64,000 bases of DNA from Branchiostoma floridae (taxonomy: Eukaryota; Chordata; Leptocardii; Amphioxiformes; Branchiostomatidae). Both the position numbers and the translations under genes were made by a program. The first letter of the stretch is position 1, and every line of letters starts with the position of its first letter. The notes beneath the pieces were generated by a model that was given only the letters and a program-made list of their open reading frames with translations, was not told the origin of the DNA and did not search any database. The stretch covers positions 3,351,431 to 3,415,430 of the forward strand of contig NC_049980.1 in assembly GCF_000003815.2 (NCBI RefSeq), read 5' to 3'. Positions 32,491 through 53,749 of this stretch are shown here, in pieces.

Positions 32491-32993
32491 ATTCCATCAT
32501 TCATGTATCATCAAAGTCATTTATGGACAGGAACCGTAATCTCCAACCAGATCCACGGTGCGTAATGTATAGTATCAAACTTCCGGTGCCTGTTTGACTC
32601 CCTTAGCCGGCTACATTCCTTGGCCAGCTTTGATACTATCTTATGGCACCGTAGGATCTGCTTGGAGATTACAGGAACCGACCATATACACTTCGGACGG
32701 CAAATTTAACCAATCAACATGATGAAAGTGACAGAAGCTTACGAGACGGACGCCCACAGCTATCGAAGTTACATACAGGCAGAGATCAAAGAAAACCTTG
32801 CAGACAAAACTAGCTGTATTAAGACATATTAAGATAGATAAAAGATAAATTGAACTTTAAGGCGGACTTATTTCCTTACAATAAGCGGTACTAGGGACTT
32901 CATGTTGAAACCGAATCAGCTGGAATCAAGCAGAACCAGCTGGAATAAAGAATTAGCAAAATTTCGTGCCACAGTTGGACGGGAATTCCAAAT

Positions 32994-33442
32994 GGGCCCA
33001 ATACCTCTTCACATGAGAGGTAGAATGATCCGGAATGCCGTCTGAATGAAAATTCTTGTATATTCCTGGGTATTCGTAGTACATTCTGAAAATTCTCACT
33101 GCATTCCAGATATATGTGTTCAATCTTGTGTCCGGCCGGTTCTCTATCGAATGAGATCAGAATGTTTCACATAATGTTGGAATGCCTTAGAATGTGGTCG
33201 TTCTGCAGATAAAGAAGTTAGAATACACTTTGAATGCCGTTCGATATTTCTCCACCTCAAATGCACCTCTAAAGTTATGACCATGACAAAAACATACAGG
33301 ACGGCCCCAAGAATAGGCAGAAATATATCTGGAACGCAGTGAGAATTTCTAAAATGCACTACGAATACCCAGGAATATATACAAAGAATAGTCATTCTGA
33401 CGGCATTCCGGTTGATTCCGCTTCTCGTGTGAAGGGGCCATA
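32994..33442. mobile_element. Foldback-type element with inverted arms of about 115 bp
   Basis: The left arm (ggcccaatacctcttcac ... attctcactgcattccag) and the right arm (ctggaacgcagtgagaattt ... cgtgtgaaggggcc) are complements over about 115 bp with mismatches. No coding frame. Confidence 0.75.
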
Positions 33443-34417
33443 CCGATTATTGCAAGAAAATGAGTCCTGATTGAAGTTTTATTTCATCTTTGATCTCTCT
33501 TGATCTATCTTGTTGAAACTAGTCTCGCTTGTTAGAGCAAGGACGTTATATTACGTCCTTGGTTACAGTTAACCTTTTGGATTTCTTTGATCACAGTAAG
33601 TGTTCGACGCTCGCTGAACGCTGTGTCATCATTCTGAAAATGAGATAAATTTCCATCTGTCTGATACAAGTAATGACCAATATCACTTATTATAGCAAGG
33701 AAATAAGCCGTACTTAAAGTTTGTGTCTTTTTTTTCTGCTTTTATCTGTCTTGATGCAGCTAATTTCGTGCGCATGAAAGAACCTTGTGGCATTCTTTGA
33801 TCTCGAATCTGCCAGTGTGGTTCGGAGCTGCGGCCGTCCACAGTCGTAAGCTATCAATTTACTCATGTTGATGGGTTAAATTGCCATCTTTGTGTATATG
33901 GTCGGTTCCCATCCATGCATGACTATAGTACATGTAGAATGTAAATGTACTATGACAGTTGTAGATGATATTTTGTACTATGAATGTAGGACACATTATT
34001 CGAAAACAGGGGAGCGAGTCTCCGTGCGCCTCGCTTCCCGCGGACGAGACACAGAATGAGAGCCCCGGTGTGGTGGGCGGAAGTGTGAATAGGCAAGGAC
34101 GGACACGCGTTGACCACGTGTGAGGTCAGACAAAGACCGGGGACTGGGTTGTCGTAAATTAATAAAAATGACATCACTGACATTTTTCCACCATTGTAAT
34201 AAATTGTTCTTTAACAATGACCAAAACGACGTACCACGTACGATTGTTGCGTAATAAAGTTAATTTATTCATTCATATAACAAACATCACCAATTACATC
34301 TATTATCTGCTTGAAACAAGCGCTTAGTAGAAAAAAACAGATCACCCAGTAACGCTAATAGCAAGGAAAGTAGTTGTTTAAGCCTGATTTACGTTCATAG
34401 AGTTTTATGTGTATGTA
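33443..34417. other. Intergenic stretch without recognised feature
   Basis: No gene seen. A short GC-rich part at 34010-34130 gives overlapping minus-strand frames without family resemblance. Confidence 0.4.
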
Positions 34418-34600
34418 GTCCAGTGGTTAGCGGCCCTGCATCTGGACCTAGAAGCCTGGCTGTGTCGCCCATACACGAGCTATTGGAAACTATCGCAGTC
34501 CTTGGGACGGGACGGTACGTGGCCATGGTGCACTGTCCATTGTGTTTGCTAAAGAGCTAAGGGAATTTCCCCGGTATCTCACCTCACCTCACCTAGTCCC
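34418..34600 (+). repeat. tRNA-like SINE head, plus-strand copy
   Basis: tagtccagtggttagcggcc matches the complement of 30390-30440; further sequence is diverged. Confidence 0.45.
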
Positions 34601-34829
34601 ATCCTCATCAGGAGGGTCGGGGACCGTGGTTACCTCTTGCACAAGTCCTAGGTACAATGAATTGTAAATAGTACTGTACATTGCGTCTGTCTTCTCTGTT
34701 AGGATCAGTGGAAGAGTAGCTCTTAACTTCAGTGAGGCTAAAATGACTTGAGCATGTTCGAGAACCGACACACTAATAGATAACCTTCACGGTGATATAC
34801 GGAACCTATAGTAAGTTACATCCTTGGGG

Positions 34830-35205
34830 GGGGGGGGGGGGCATCCATCTGTCTCGAGAGACAATGGTAGGCAGGCAGTGTGGGTTAGGCGACCCGTCTA
34901 CCCGGCCTGCACGTGACTTTTTAAGGTGAAGGAGGGGTATGCACTTCCTTCTCCTCCCTCTCGTCTACTAGCGCACTAACAGGGGCAAGTGCGTCCAGCG
35001 CGTAGGACGGTCCCAGCAGATGCAGATTTAATTTGTTGTTTGGAGTTTCCGTCTCCTAGGAGGACGTCCGACCAAGGACTGAGTTAAGTGAAGAAAGTCG
35101 TGTAAAAGATCGGTGACCCGGCAGCCGGATTCGAACTCAGGACCTCTTGGTCCAACTGAGCCCAACGCGCTGCCGATTGCGCCACGCGATCTTACGCCAC
35201 CCTTA
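34830..35205 (-). repeat. tRNA-derived SINE, minus strand
   Basis: On the minus strand a tRNA-like head (A box TGGCGCAATCGGCAGC, B box GAGTTCGAATCC) is followed by about 270 bp of body, ending in the palindromic ccatctgtctcgagagacaa region next to a G/C homopolymer at 34828. Confidence 0.6.
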
Positions 35206-36009
35206 ATTTCTAGTCTACCTTAATCAGCTCGTACCAACCCGCGTGACTAAAGAGCGCGTCCCTCTTGTCTCATGAATCCAATAGTAATATTTTAACTTAT
35301 AATTAACCCAAGCATGTATCATAGATACCAGACGTTTTATGACTGAATGAATTTTTTACTTAACCTTCAATTCACAATTCATATGCTGTGATTTGCCACT
35401 CATTGTTGTTTGTTTTTGAGTGTCTTTTTTGTTATTGTTGTTATTTTAGTGTTATTATTTCTGTAATTCTTATTTTCAGAGGTGTCGCTTATATTAACAT
35501 TAGCTAATAGCTAGAGTTCATCCACTTTGTCTTGTATCTTCTTGTTTTGTTGAATAAAAAAACCCCAGATAACTCAATCAATCAAAAACAGCAAGAACAT
35601 TTCTACCGTAAGAAATACAAATCAATGAAGCAAAAACGCATGTCTTCATATGATATAAATATATTTCATCAAATAACATACCAATAATACATTTACCAAT
35701 GTTACATCATCCATGTCACACTTTGGCACAAAATCATCACTCAATGGAATTATTACTCACAAATTTCATTTAATGATCTAACAGAAGTTTTCGATAGCTT
35801 TAAACAACCGACTTTATAGAACAGAAGCTTTTTGTTACTCCGAAGGACGGGCATACCGGCTGTACAAATACAGATACAGAAGCTGGTGTGTTACACCGAA
35901 GGGCGGTTATACCAGCTATACAGAAAAAGATACAGATACATAGTACAGAAGAGGACCATACAATATAAATCGATCTTCAATTACAAAAAAAAAACAAACG
36001 CCTAACTAC
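35206..36009. other. AT-rich intergenic stretch
   Basis: Nothing recognised. Short echoes such as 'cgaaggacgggcataccggctgtac' (35840) and 'cgaagggcggttataccagctatac' (35898) show one local 57-bp duplication. Confidence 0.45.
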
Positions 36010-36196
36010 TTTAATTAACGTGTAGGCGTAGCCTCTATAGCAGGCTCTCTAGGGCCGTTTTTGGCTCATAATACACTTTTGCTGGCCATTTCTTTTTGTA
36101 CGGGGTCGCTGATTGCTGGCCTTTTCTGACTGCCGGCAGTCAAAAAAGGCCCTAGATAGCCTGCTATGGAGGCTACGCCTACACGTTAATTAAATC
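36010..36196. repeat. Long inverted repeat with arms of about 45 bp
   Basis: The arm tttaattaacgtgtaggcgt ... agcctctatagcaggc is matched by gcctgctatggaggctacgc ... ctacacgttaattaaa. The loop of about 90 bp contains a second short palindrome (gctggcc..). It is a MITE or foldback remnant in the 3' flank of the GPCR gene. Confidence 0.8.
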
Positions 36197-36587
36197 GAAA
36201 CTGGCTGAACCTATCCTTTACCTGGCCCTGACAAAATAGATTTTCAATACAACACTCGACATGATGAACCAATTCTCTAACTTAATTAAGGGACTGTTTA
36301 GAAGACTGAGGTTTCATGCAGAAGATCAATAGACAGTTGGATCATCTTAGGTCTAACCGTCTTAATTATCTCATTTCTTTATCAGTGCTCTAAACTGATG
36401 TTTCATACATGAAAACTTCTTTGGGAGCCGAATTTGGAGGATTGGTATCTTATTTTTTAATCATGAAAATAATTATTTTGGAAATATACGCTAACTTCAA
36501 AGATGATGGTTACACATTTTAACCCATTTCTTTTACCAGAAGTTAATTCTTCATTCATCCTAATCATCCCATTTCTTTATCAGTGCT

Positions 36588-37841
36588 CTAAACTGATGTT
36601 TCATACATGACAATATCTTGAGGAGAAGCCGAATGTGGAAGTGTTCTCACGTTTACCTCATTGTTTTCTTCCTCGAAGAATTCGTTCTCTTCCCGCCGCC
36701 GCCTACGAGCGACAGCCGCATCTCTCTTAATCTCGTGGAGGTAGTAACTGGGATGATCGGTGGTGGTCCAGGACTTGTTCCGCTTCATCCCCAGCGCGGA
36801 CCGCAGGCTCTCCCGAAACTTCTGACTCGTGAAGACGTAGAGGATGGGGTTGGCGCAACTGTTGGCGTATGACATGACCATGGCGACGTGAAAAGCGAAC
36901 GCAACGCCCGACGTCGGCTGCAGGTCTGCGATCAAGTTCACGAGCTGACACAGGTGGAACGGCAGCCAGCAGATCACGAAGGTCACGATCATAGCGAGGA
37001 CTGTGTGCGTCACTTTTGTCCGCGTCCTGGAGGCGACCCTGGCCACTTCAGTGTGCGTGGACTCGTTTTGTTTGAGATGGCGCACGACTCGTAGGTAGGA
37101 CACGCTGATCACTACCAGTGGAATGACGAAGCCCACGATGAACATGTAAGAAATGAAAGCTTTGTACCAGATCAGGGAGTTTTCGGCGGGCCAGTCCAGC
37201 ATGCACATGTAGTCCGCGTTCCACATCTCCATGGCGTCGCTCACCACCATGACGGGGATGGACAGCAGGAAGGCCGCCGCCCACACTGAAAGGCTGACGG
37301 CGATCGCCACTTTCGGCCGGCGGAGATCGGGGTGGCTGGTGGCACGGACGATGGCCAGGTAGCGGTCCACGCTCAACACGGCCACGTTGAAGACGCTGTT
37401 GAACAGGTTCATAGCGTCCATAGATAAGACAATCTTACACATGGCTCTCCCGAACACCCATCTCTCCATGGCTGAGGATGCGGAGATGAAGGGGACACCG
37501 AGCATGAAAAGGGTGTCGGCTAGTGACAAGTTCAGAATGTAGTAACTCGTAGCGTCCTTTGTCTTCGTGTGTACCAACAGCGTGTAGATCACCAACAGGT
37601 TCCCCACCAGGCCTAACGCCGTGACGAGGCCGTACACGGTGGGGGCAACGATTGCTGTGATGGCGTTCGGGACCGGCTGCGGTGTCAGGAGGCCATACGT
37701 GCCGTTAGGGAAGCTCCAATTCGCCGCTGAGGAGGCATTCATGGTGGCGGAGTGTCCGGTAAGAAAATTGAACATTTCCATAGCAAAAATTCTATAGAAT
37801 GAAGTGTGGCAAACAGGCCTAGATGGAATCTTGCTGCCCAA
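36588..37841 (-). CDS. Somatostatin-receptor-like class A GPCR, single exon
   Basis: Seven-transmembrane peptide receptor. Key positions in the 417-residue frame: N81 (GLVGN, TM1), D109 (LSLADTLF, TM2), C135 and C213 (TM3/ECL2 disulfide), D142 in LSMDAMNLF (the TM3 Asp that binds the ligand Lys in somatostatin receptors), DRY 159-161, W187, P241, CWLPFHLCQLVN (TM6, 291-302), and YANSCANPILY (TM7, 325-335). The last two blocks are typical of the SSTR/opioid/allatostatin-C branch. N-glycosylation sites at N35, N41 and N46 fit an extracellular N-terminus. The start may be M1, M21 or M34; all keep those sites. The tail is basic then acidic and ends ETSV, a class I PDZ-ligand form. It probably couples to Gi (family inference). 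The ligand is unknown; an allatostatin-C or orphan identity is possible. Confidence 0.9.
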   Translation of the reverse strand: MGSKIPSRPVCHTSFYRIFAMEMFNFLTGHSATMNASSAANWSFPNGTYGLLTPQPVPNAITAIVAPTVYGLVTALGLVGNLLVIYTLLVHTKTKDATSYYILNLSLADTLFMLGVPFISASSAMERWVFGRAMCKIVLSMDAMNLFNSVFNVAVLSVDRYLAIVRATSHPDLRRPKVAIAVSLSVWAAAFLLSIPVMVVSDAMEMWNADYMCMLDWPAENSLIWYKAFISYMFIVGFVIPLVVISVSYLRVVRHLKQNESTHTEVARVASRTRTKVTHTVLAMIVTFVICWLPFHLCQLVNLIADLQPTSGVAFAFHVAMVMSYANSCANPILYVFTSQKFRESLRSALGMKRNKSWTTTDHPSYYLHEIKRDAAVARRRRREENEFFEEENNEVNVRTLPHSASPQDIVMYETSV

Positions 37842-38365
37842 TGTAGGTACAGGAGGACCTAAAGTCTAAGGTATGTACAGGCCTGCTTGATCAAACTGTG
37901 ATCACAGGAGTTTCGTTGCTACCTGTCGCTGTCGCAGGAGACACTCAATAAAAGAGCCAAGATTTCTGTGAGCGTTTCTTTCTTTCGCCCACTTTCCGGT
38001 ATACTAGTACAAGCTACAGGACGGACCTGTCAATCTTGATCCGCTAATGAGGCCTCATATGCACCACAGATAGGCCGTTACAGGTTCTGATTGGATGGAG
38101 GCTTTAATTGGGTCTTTTATAGAACCAATCAATGGGACTTCACATCGCCTGTTAAGCCATATGGACTAATGATCGACGTCATAAATACGTACAACCATAC
38201 AATGTCCTCCTATACATCGGAAATAGTAATTCTCTCCTTGCCTCCAAGGAGATACTAGTAGGGAAGGTATTGACCTGTTCTGAGGACTGTCCCTTCACAA
38301 ATCGTATCTAACGCTACAAAAAATAACTGTAGAGGGGGAGTGGAAGAGGTCAAAAATCAACTTTT

Positions 38366-38545
38366 GTCCCTACCCTAGTTCCAGTCCAGAAATTTCTCAA
38401 ACCCTCCCTGGTTCCCAGTCCATAATGCCCCAAACCCTCCCTAGTTCCAATCCAAAATTGCCCAAACCCTCTCTAGTTCCAACCCAAAATTGCCCAAACC
38501 CTCCCTAGTTCCAAGTCCAAATTGGCGCAAACCCTCCCAAGTCGG
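38366..38545. repeat. 37-bp tandem repeat, about five copies
   Basis: Unit: 'ccctagttccaatccaaaat' plus 'tgcccaaaccctc', repeated with small changes. Confidence 0.85.
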
Positions 38546-38807
38546 AAGCCTTTGGATGAAAAACGATCTCGTATGAAAATGAATAAACGAGACTCAACAA
38601 AATGACATGAAAATTAATACCACCACGTATGGCAATGAGGTTCGCCATCCAGGTAATAAGATATGCATGTGGAGGATAAAAGTTACTCAACCAACTGGGC
38701 GCATTTTGGAAATGGTCAGACTTTTAAGGTAGCATCCATTTCCTTTGAAGCCACACAGTTCAAATATCAAGACAATCCACCTAGGCCTTCTGCATTTATT
38801 GTGTTCA

Positions 38808-38840
<33 letters not shown>

Positions 38841-38895
38841 GCACACAAGCACAGGACAGACACACACACACACACATGCATGCATGCACACAAAT
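38808..38895. repeat. CA microsatellite
   Basis: acacac array with a few interruptions; frames through it are artefacts. Confidence 0.9.
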
Positions 38896-39336
38896 ACACA
38901 TGAACCATGCCCTTCATTGCTTAAAGGCAATTAAGAGATTACAACACTAATTCAACACACCCATAACTTTTATTTCTTCCAGCAACACTAAACGGCTTAA
39001 GGCAGTACGTACGTCTGATGTATTCATATCCTTAAGACTCCATAACAGAAGATATCTGTTTGTGCTTTGATTAATCTTGTATTAGGTTGAAGTTTCTGTT
39101 CCTATAAAATAAATCCACTACAGTCAAATACATGACATAATGTAGTTTACTGTACAGCCTTTTGCTTCTTTAGGTTTCAAATGCACAAAAAAGATCAATA
39201 CTATTGTATCCATTGTAAAATATTACAAGGTAGATTAGACTTCAGCCAAGATAAACTATATGACGTGGCAAAATTTCACAGTTGAAGCACAGAGCACACA
39301 CTGTAGGAGTAGTGATGTTCCTTGTTGTTTTTTACT

Positions 39337-48767
<9,431 letters not shown>

Positions 48768-48783
<16 letters not shown>

Positions 48784-48830
48784 GTTGGATCTCTGTGACC
48801 TCTATTGAGGTCATGTGACCAAAATTTATA
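48768..48830 (-). promoter_or_regulatory. NDUFS7 start region with YY1-type site
   Basis: AACATGGCGGC overlaps the start codon (48781-48783) and matches the YY1 consensus, a site common over the start of nuclear mitochondrial genes. An E-box-like tcatgtgacc lies at about 48810-48822. The first coding exon is 16 nt. Confidence 0.5.
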
Positions 48831-50692
48831 TAATTTCGTTACAAAATCTTGTTTTTCTGTAAAATAAGAATACAAGTTTCATAACAATCTATTTTACAAG
48901 AGACAGACGTATCTGTAAATCTGAGAATGCGATTTTTGCTGTTTTTTTTTCTAAAATAGCTAAAGTCTAACCTTTGACCTTTCATAATCACCGCAAACAA
49001 TGGTGGACTTGTCAGTCCGAAGTTTGTTTCCCGACTGAGAAGATCGGCAAACTTTCACTTGAACGGCCTTTTGTCGTCAAATTTGCACTTTCTTTCGGAC
49101 ATTTATAGTCTCTACATCCCATAGGTATGTTTTTAATTCCTCTTGTTGTCCAAGAGTGTAGTGGAATTGTTCTGTTTTGATGACAAGTCCGCGTATCAAA
49201 AATTGGGAGCAAAATTGGTCTCGCACGTACGTTCTGTGGGAGGGTGTTCTGTACTTCCGGGTACGGGTGGCGTTATCAGAAATGAAAAAAAAAGGGTCAC
49301 AGATTAACTGCAAATGTCCAGTTTATTTGAAGCTGTAAGAGTGAATTTTTCACGTCCAGCTAGAGGTATACCTTGATAAACCATATCATGAAATCGTCGA
49401 AAAAGTCATCAAAATTTTGTTTGCCTATTTTTCCTCTGTTTAAGGTTACTCATAAGCCTTGTGACCCCGCGCTGGGAGGGTCAGGGGTTTAGTCTCTTCT
49501 AAACGCTCTAGCGTTTGCAGTTTTGAACCTAAGCCCATGAAATTCACACACAATACACAAAAAACATGTTAGAATTTCTACTATGGTGATATCTTGGGCA
49601 GGTTATGGATAATCTATTAAGAAAATGGCATCAAAAATGAACTTCCGGGATAGAAAGCCGCTATACGATTGGGACAAATATAGTGCCTGAAAACATGCAA
49701 AACTTGCCAAAAACTTGGTCACAAACAATAACCTATGTACCAACACATGTACTCATTGTATTATTGTAGTTATATTTTACCAAATATAAAAGAAAATCAA
49801 GGAAAAATGCTTGATTTTCTTCCAAAACTTCGCGCGGTGTGGCAAGCTCTTGCTTTCACAGAGCCCTCATTCAAATCTGCAGGCACTCGGCTTACATGTT
49901 ACTTCACCACTTGGTCTTTCCATATAAGGCATGGCCCCAAGGAATACCGAGAATTAATGTCCCAAAAAGAAAGGTTTCTGTTGGCTTACGGCTCTCCGAA
50001 TCCTCCCCGAATCCTCCCGAAGGTTAATGAGGTGTCAATCACATACACTAGGAAGAACCCCTGGGACAAGCAAGCCTCTTCCGCGCGGCATGCTATCCAC
50101 ACATATGGTGTGAATTACGTACTAAGAGCTACCACTGAAAACTGTGGAAAACACTGTAAAGTAAAGACAATACTAGGTATTTTATATGACTAAAAAGGTC
50201 CAAGAAGTTTAAGACTCTGTAGCATGTAATAGTATTGTGTTTGTATGAGAACTATAGCCTTTCAGAAGCTCTGTGGCAGTCTGTTGACTGATTGGCTGTA
50301 GTTTTCTCCTTACTGTGGGCTATACCAAATGTATCCAAAGATGGAAAGAAAATAAGTACAGATTTATTGAATCGTGGTGTTTTGTGTATTTACTTTCATG
50401 TAATAGGTGTGTAGATGTTTTTACTAATACATGCTTAAAAATTCAATCATATTTTATAAGTTTTAATACAGATATAAAAGCATGCCTATCTCCTCTATGT
50501 TGGAGTTTCCCTGCATGTTTGATCAAGTGTGCATGTCCTGGACCTGTAGTATTATCCCTCACTCATTCATGGCCCACATCATACAGGTCGAGAAATATTC
50601 CAATGGAAAGGTAGATACACGCTAATTTGTGCGTGACAACCTCTCTGATTTTATAGTAATTTGGTACATAAAGTGGTATTATGCTTTCCAAG
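48831..50692. other. Upstream region between NDUFS7 and the Ser/Glu-rich gene
   Basis: Probably holds the 5' end of the plus-strand gene that continues at 50693. A donor-like catag/gtatgt lies at 49123. A 152-codon plus frame at 49735-50193 has no recognised family resemblance; it may hold an exon or be chance. Confidence 0.35.
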
Positions 50693-53600
50693 TTGCATTT
50701 CAACCAAAGAAACCAAGCATGATATACGACCCGACCAACCCTACCTCTGCACCACAGGTGGTACAGCTTGTCATCGCCCAGGCCAGCAGGGCAAGATCTG
50801 ATAAGGCCTGGCCTGGCCACTTCGGGGGAACTCGGAAATCGGTTCCACATGAGTGATTCTCTCCCTTATGAGTAACCTTAAAAACTGTAAAACTCACAAT
50901 AGTAAAGGTTTCAAAGATTGCTATGTCTCACCGTTATTTATATAATATGATAAGGAAGGTGAACAAGCAGTTAAGATTGAAATGCATGTGGAAACTTTGA
51001 AAAACAGTCCAATCAGATCTCTTGTATCTCATCCTTGTTGCTTTTGAATTCTTCAACTATAGTACTCTCCCCTCACATATTGAATTCTTGTAAATTGCTC
51101 ATGAGATTATGAAATCCACAGTTACCGGTAACTAACCTGAATGACACTCAGGCTACATTACACCAAGGAGGTTAAAAATCAAATTTTAACCTCCTCGATT
51201 ACACCTATTCCCAAAAAATGAATATGTCTTTGCTACATTGTAGGTTTGATAGGGTTAGATGATCATAATATAAAGGTCTCATGGTGGTATTACTCCGAGT
51301 GGGCACTCACTAAGAATCCCTTCCAAAATATAAATGAGCCCCCAAAATTATGTGTTTATATATATATATATATATATATAGATGATAACTTATTAAGTTC
51401 CCTTATATCACCCCCATCTCATATAAAAAGGATTTGAGATGAAAGGTTGTTTATTTTTGTCAGGAACGGGTACAAAACCATACAAAAGTTTCGGCATTTC
51501 AGTGAGTGTCGGACGTGTATGTTTTTGGTTCCAGAGAGGAAAGCCAAAGCAGCTCTTTGTGGATAGTATTTTAGCGCAGTTACAAAAATCGATTCACTGG
51601 TCGGATTTTGGGACATCTTTTTTATTGATTACTGGATACGTGCTTTTGCATTATAAAGTAAAACATCTCCAGCAGAACTGTTTCTTTATAGGATTTTCAC
51701 CCATTAATGTTGCATATTTCAGTATCATCTTAAATGGGACAGCATACAGTAAGTCCGGTATGAGTCCTCAAACCTTTGTGTTTCCTTCTGACCTAGGTTG
51801 TCCCCATGGATGACTCCCCCCGCCCAACCTTTGGCAGTTCCACAGCCAGAGAGGAGGAACGTCTGGAGAAGGTCCTCCGGGAAGGAACCTTCCGCGACTC
51901 CTTAGTGATGGCCAAGGTGATTGACACCCATCCGTCAAGTGACAGCGACAGTGACGAGGCCGTTTCCGGTAAAGCCAATAGGCCACAGTGTGAACCTAAG
52001 GACAACGGTGAGGAATTGCAGCAAAAAAGTGCAGACAAACCAGGATTCTTGGAAACTGGAGAAGACAAGTTGAGGAAAAGTGGCGTAGACAAATCAGAAG
52101 GAAATGCTACTGCTGGGGAAAGATGTTCAGAGGACACTATCGAACAGAATAAGCAAAAATCTAACAGGGATTCAACTGTGCCAGAATCTGAAGCCTCAGC
52201 ATCGGGGGAAGCATCCTCGCAAGACACGAAGGCCGAAAAAGCGGGAGGTTCGAAACAAGAGTCTTCTACTAGTACACCTTCCACTGGGGACAGCGAGTCG
52301 TCCGTCGGGTCCAGTTCGGAGTCAGGGTCTGACTCAGATCACAACAGGAGTAACGACGGAGCCAACGCTGCCAGCACGGACGATCGCAACCAAGTCTTCA
52401 TAACAATCGAGACTCCCCTCTTCGTGAGGAGCCACTATGTGTACCTGCCGAAGAAAAAGAAGACAGAAGGTGATGATGACAATGAGGAGGACAAGGACGA
52501 CTCCGGCACTGGTCCCAGTACTTCAAACCCAGATGATCCTTCATTAGAAAACAAGGAACATGCAGGACCTTCAAAGAGGAAGCATTCGTCAGATTCTGCG
52601 TCAGAATCAGAAGGCAACACCCCCAACAAACGACAGAAGAGAGAGTCAGAAGAAATGCAAGGAGATTCCAGCAAAGTTTCAGAAAATGTGGTCAAAGATT
52701 CTGAACGTGGTGAGGAAAAAGGACATGTTGATTGCAAAAAGGGCAAGAGTGAGACCAAGACAGGACAGGGCAGTAGTGAAAGTAATGTTGAGAAACAGAA
52801 AGAAATGGAGTCACCCAAAGCAGCATCCTTGAAACGTCCCTTAGAAGAGGACGACAGCAGGCAGGAATCTCCAAAGAGGAGACGACAATCCTCTGGTCCT
52901 GATGCTGACCCTACAACACAGGATGATGCCAGATGTAAGAAGTCTGAAACCCAAGTGTCAGACAGAACGGAAAACCCACTTTCAGAAGGCACCGAGGAGG
53001 CAAGGCCAACTCCTCAAGAAGGAGCGGACGCAGGGGACCATCAGGTAAGCCCCACTCCAAGAAGACGGAGGTCCTTCACTGAGAGATACTACGAAGATGC
53101 TCCCATCTTGCCTACGCCACCTGCACCAATCCCCCCAGCTGAAGCACCTGTCACTGCAGCAGGTGCGTCTGCAGATGCCTCTACAACTGAGGGCGCAGCT
53201 ACAACTTCAGAAGCAGCATCCCCCACCACTACCGATGGCACATCTGATGACAAGAAGGCCCCAAGCCCCCTCGGCCCACCGTGGAATATGTACGACCCGA
53301 GAAACCCGGAGAGCTCGTCGATCCGCGGGACGAAGAAGGAGCGCTACAACCTGAGGATCGCCCAGGCTATGGTGGACAACGCCATCAACACGGTACTGCA
53401 GGAGCTCGGATTCTCCCCAGGGAGCTCGCGGCGGAAGAGGCGCCGTCGAAGGGAACGAGAGAGGCAGCAGGCGATGGAGGAAGCCGGGGTGTCGAGCGCC
53501 ATCCGCTCGCAAGGGCTCTCCATGGGGCACCGCGGGGGCAGGACCACCACCACCTCCCCGGGGTGTCCCCACCAGAGGCGAACGTCCGAGCTCAACGCGG

Positions 53601-53749
53601 GCGCAGGACCCAGCTCGGCGAGCCTTCCCGTACCGGAAAACGAGGACGATTTCGAGAGGCTTGCTGTCTCCGAGGCGATCAGCCAGGCTGGACTGTCCAA
53701 GTCAGAAGAGCCAAAAGATGGTTCTAAGGACAAAGACAGTAGTGCTTAA
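50693..53749 (+). CDS. Unrecognised Ser/Glu/Lys-rich, probably nuclear protein, 5'-incomplete model
   Basis: Two exons fit: 50693-50757 (acceptor ctttccaag, donor CAG/GTGGTA) and 51797-53749 (acceptor ttctgacctag). The phases join in frame to give ...YDPTNPTSAPQVVPMDDSPRPTF.... The first exon starts mid-codon, so coding continues upstream. The large exon could also start at its own ATG (51806, good context CCCCATGG, 647 residues). Composition is low-complexity: acidic/Ser blocks with CK2-like SDSDSDE, basic patches (PKRRRQ, RRKRRRRRERERQQ) that look like nuclear signals, then a Pro/Ala stretch. Near the C-terminus a less disordered segment includes MYDPRNPESS and YNLRIAQAMVDNAINTVLQE (helix-like). 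I cannot name the family. Possible poly-A signal AATAAA near 54106. Confidence 0.75.

Larger units (their letters stand above)
37842..39336. other. Intergenic: GPCR upstream region, tandem repeat and CA array
   Basis: 37842-38340 is the likely GPCR 5' flank with no clear core promoter. 38366-38545 holds a 37-bp tandem repeat and 38808-38880 a CA array. The remainder to the NDUFS7 stop is AT-rich and would include its 3' UTR. Confidence 0.45.

Noticed and set aside
35110-35205. tRNA gene on the minus strand
   Set aside because: A and B boxes are present but the cloverleaf is poor and a SINE body follows; treated as a SINE.
38345-38550. Spaced repeat resembling a CRISPR array
   Set aside because: The 37-bp units are contiguous with no unique spacers, and the genome is eukaryotic.
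51439-51796. Frame upstream of the large exon at 51797
   Set aside because: A good acceptor at 51791-51796 and intron-like composition place it in the intron.
52435-52992. 185-codon minus frame opposite the Ser/Glu-rich gene
   Set aside because: Ser/Leu/Phe-rich mirror of the plus-strand acidic and Ser codons.
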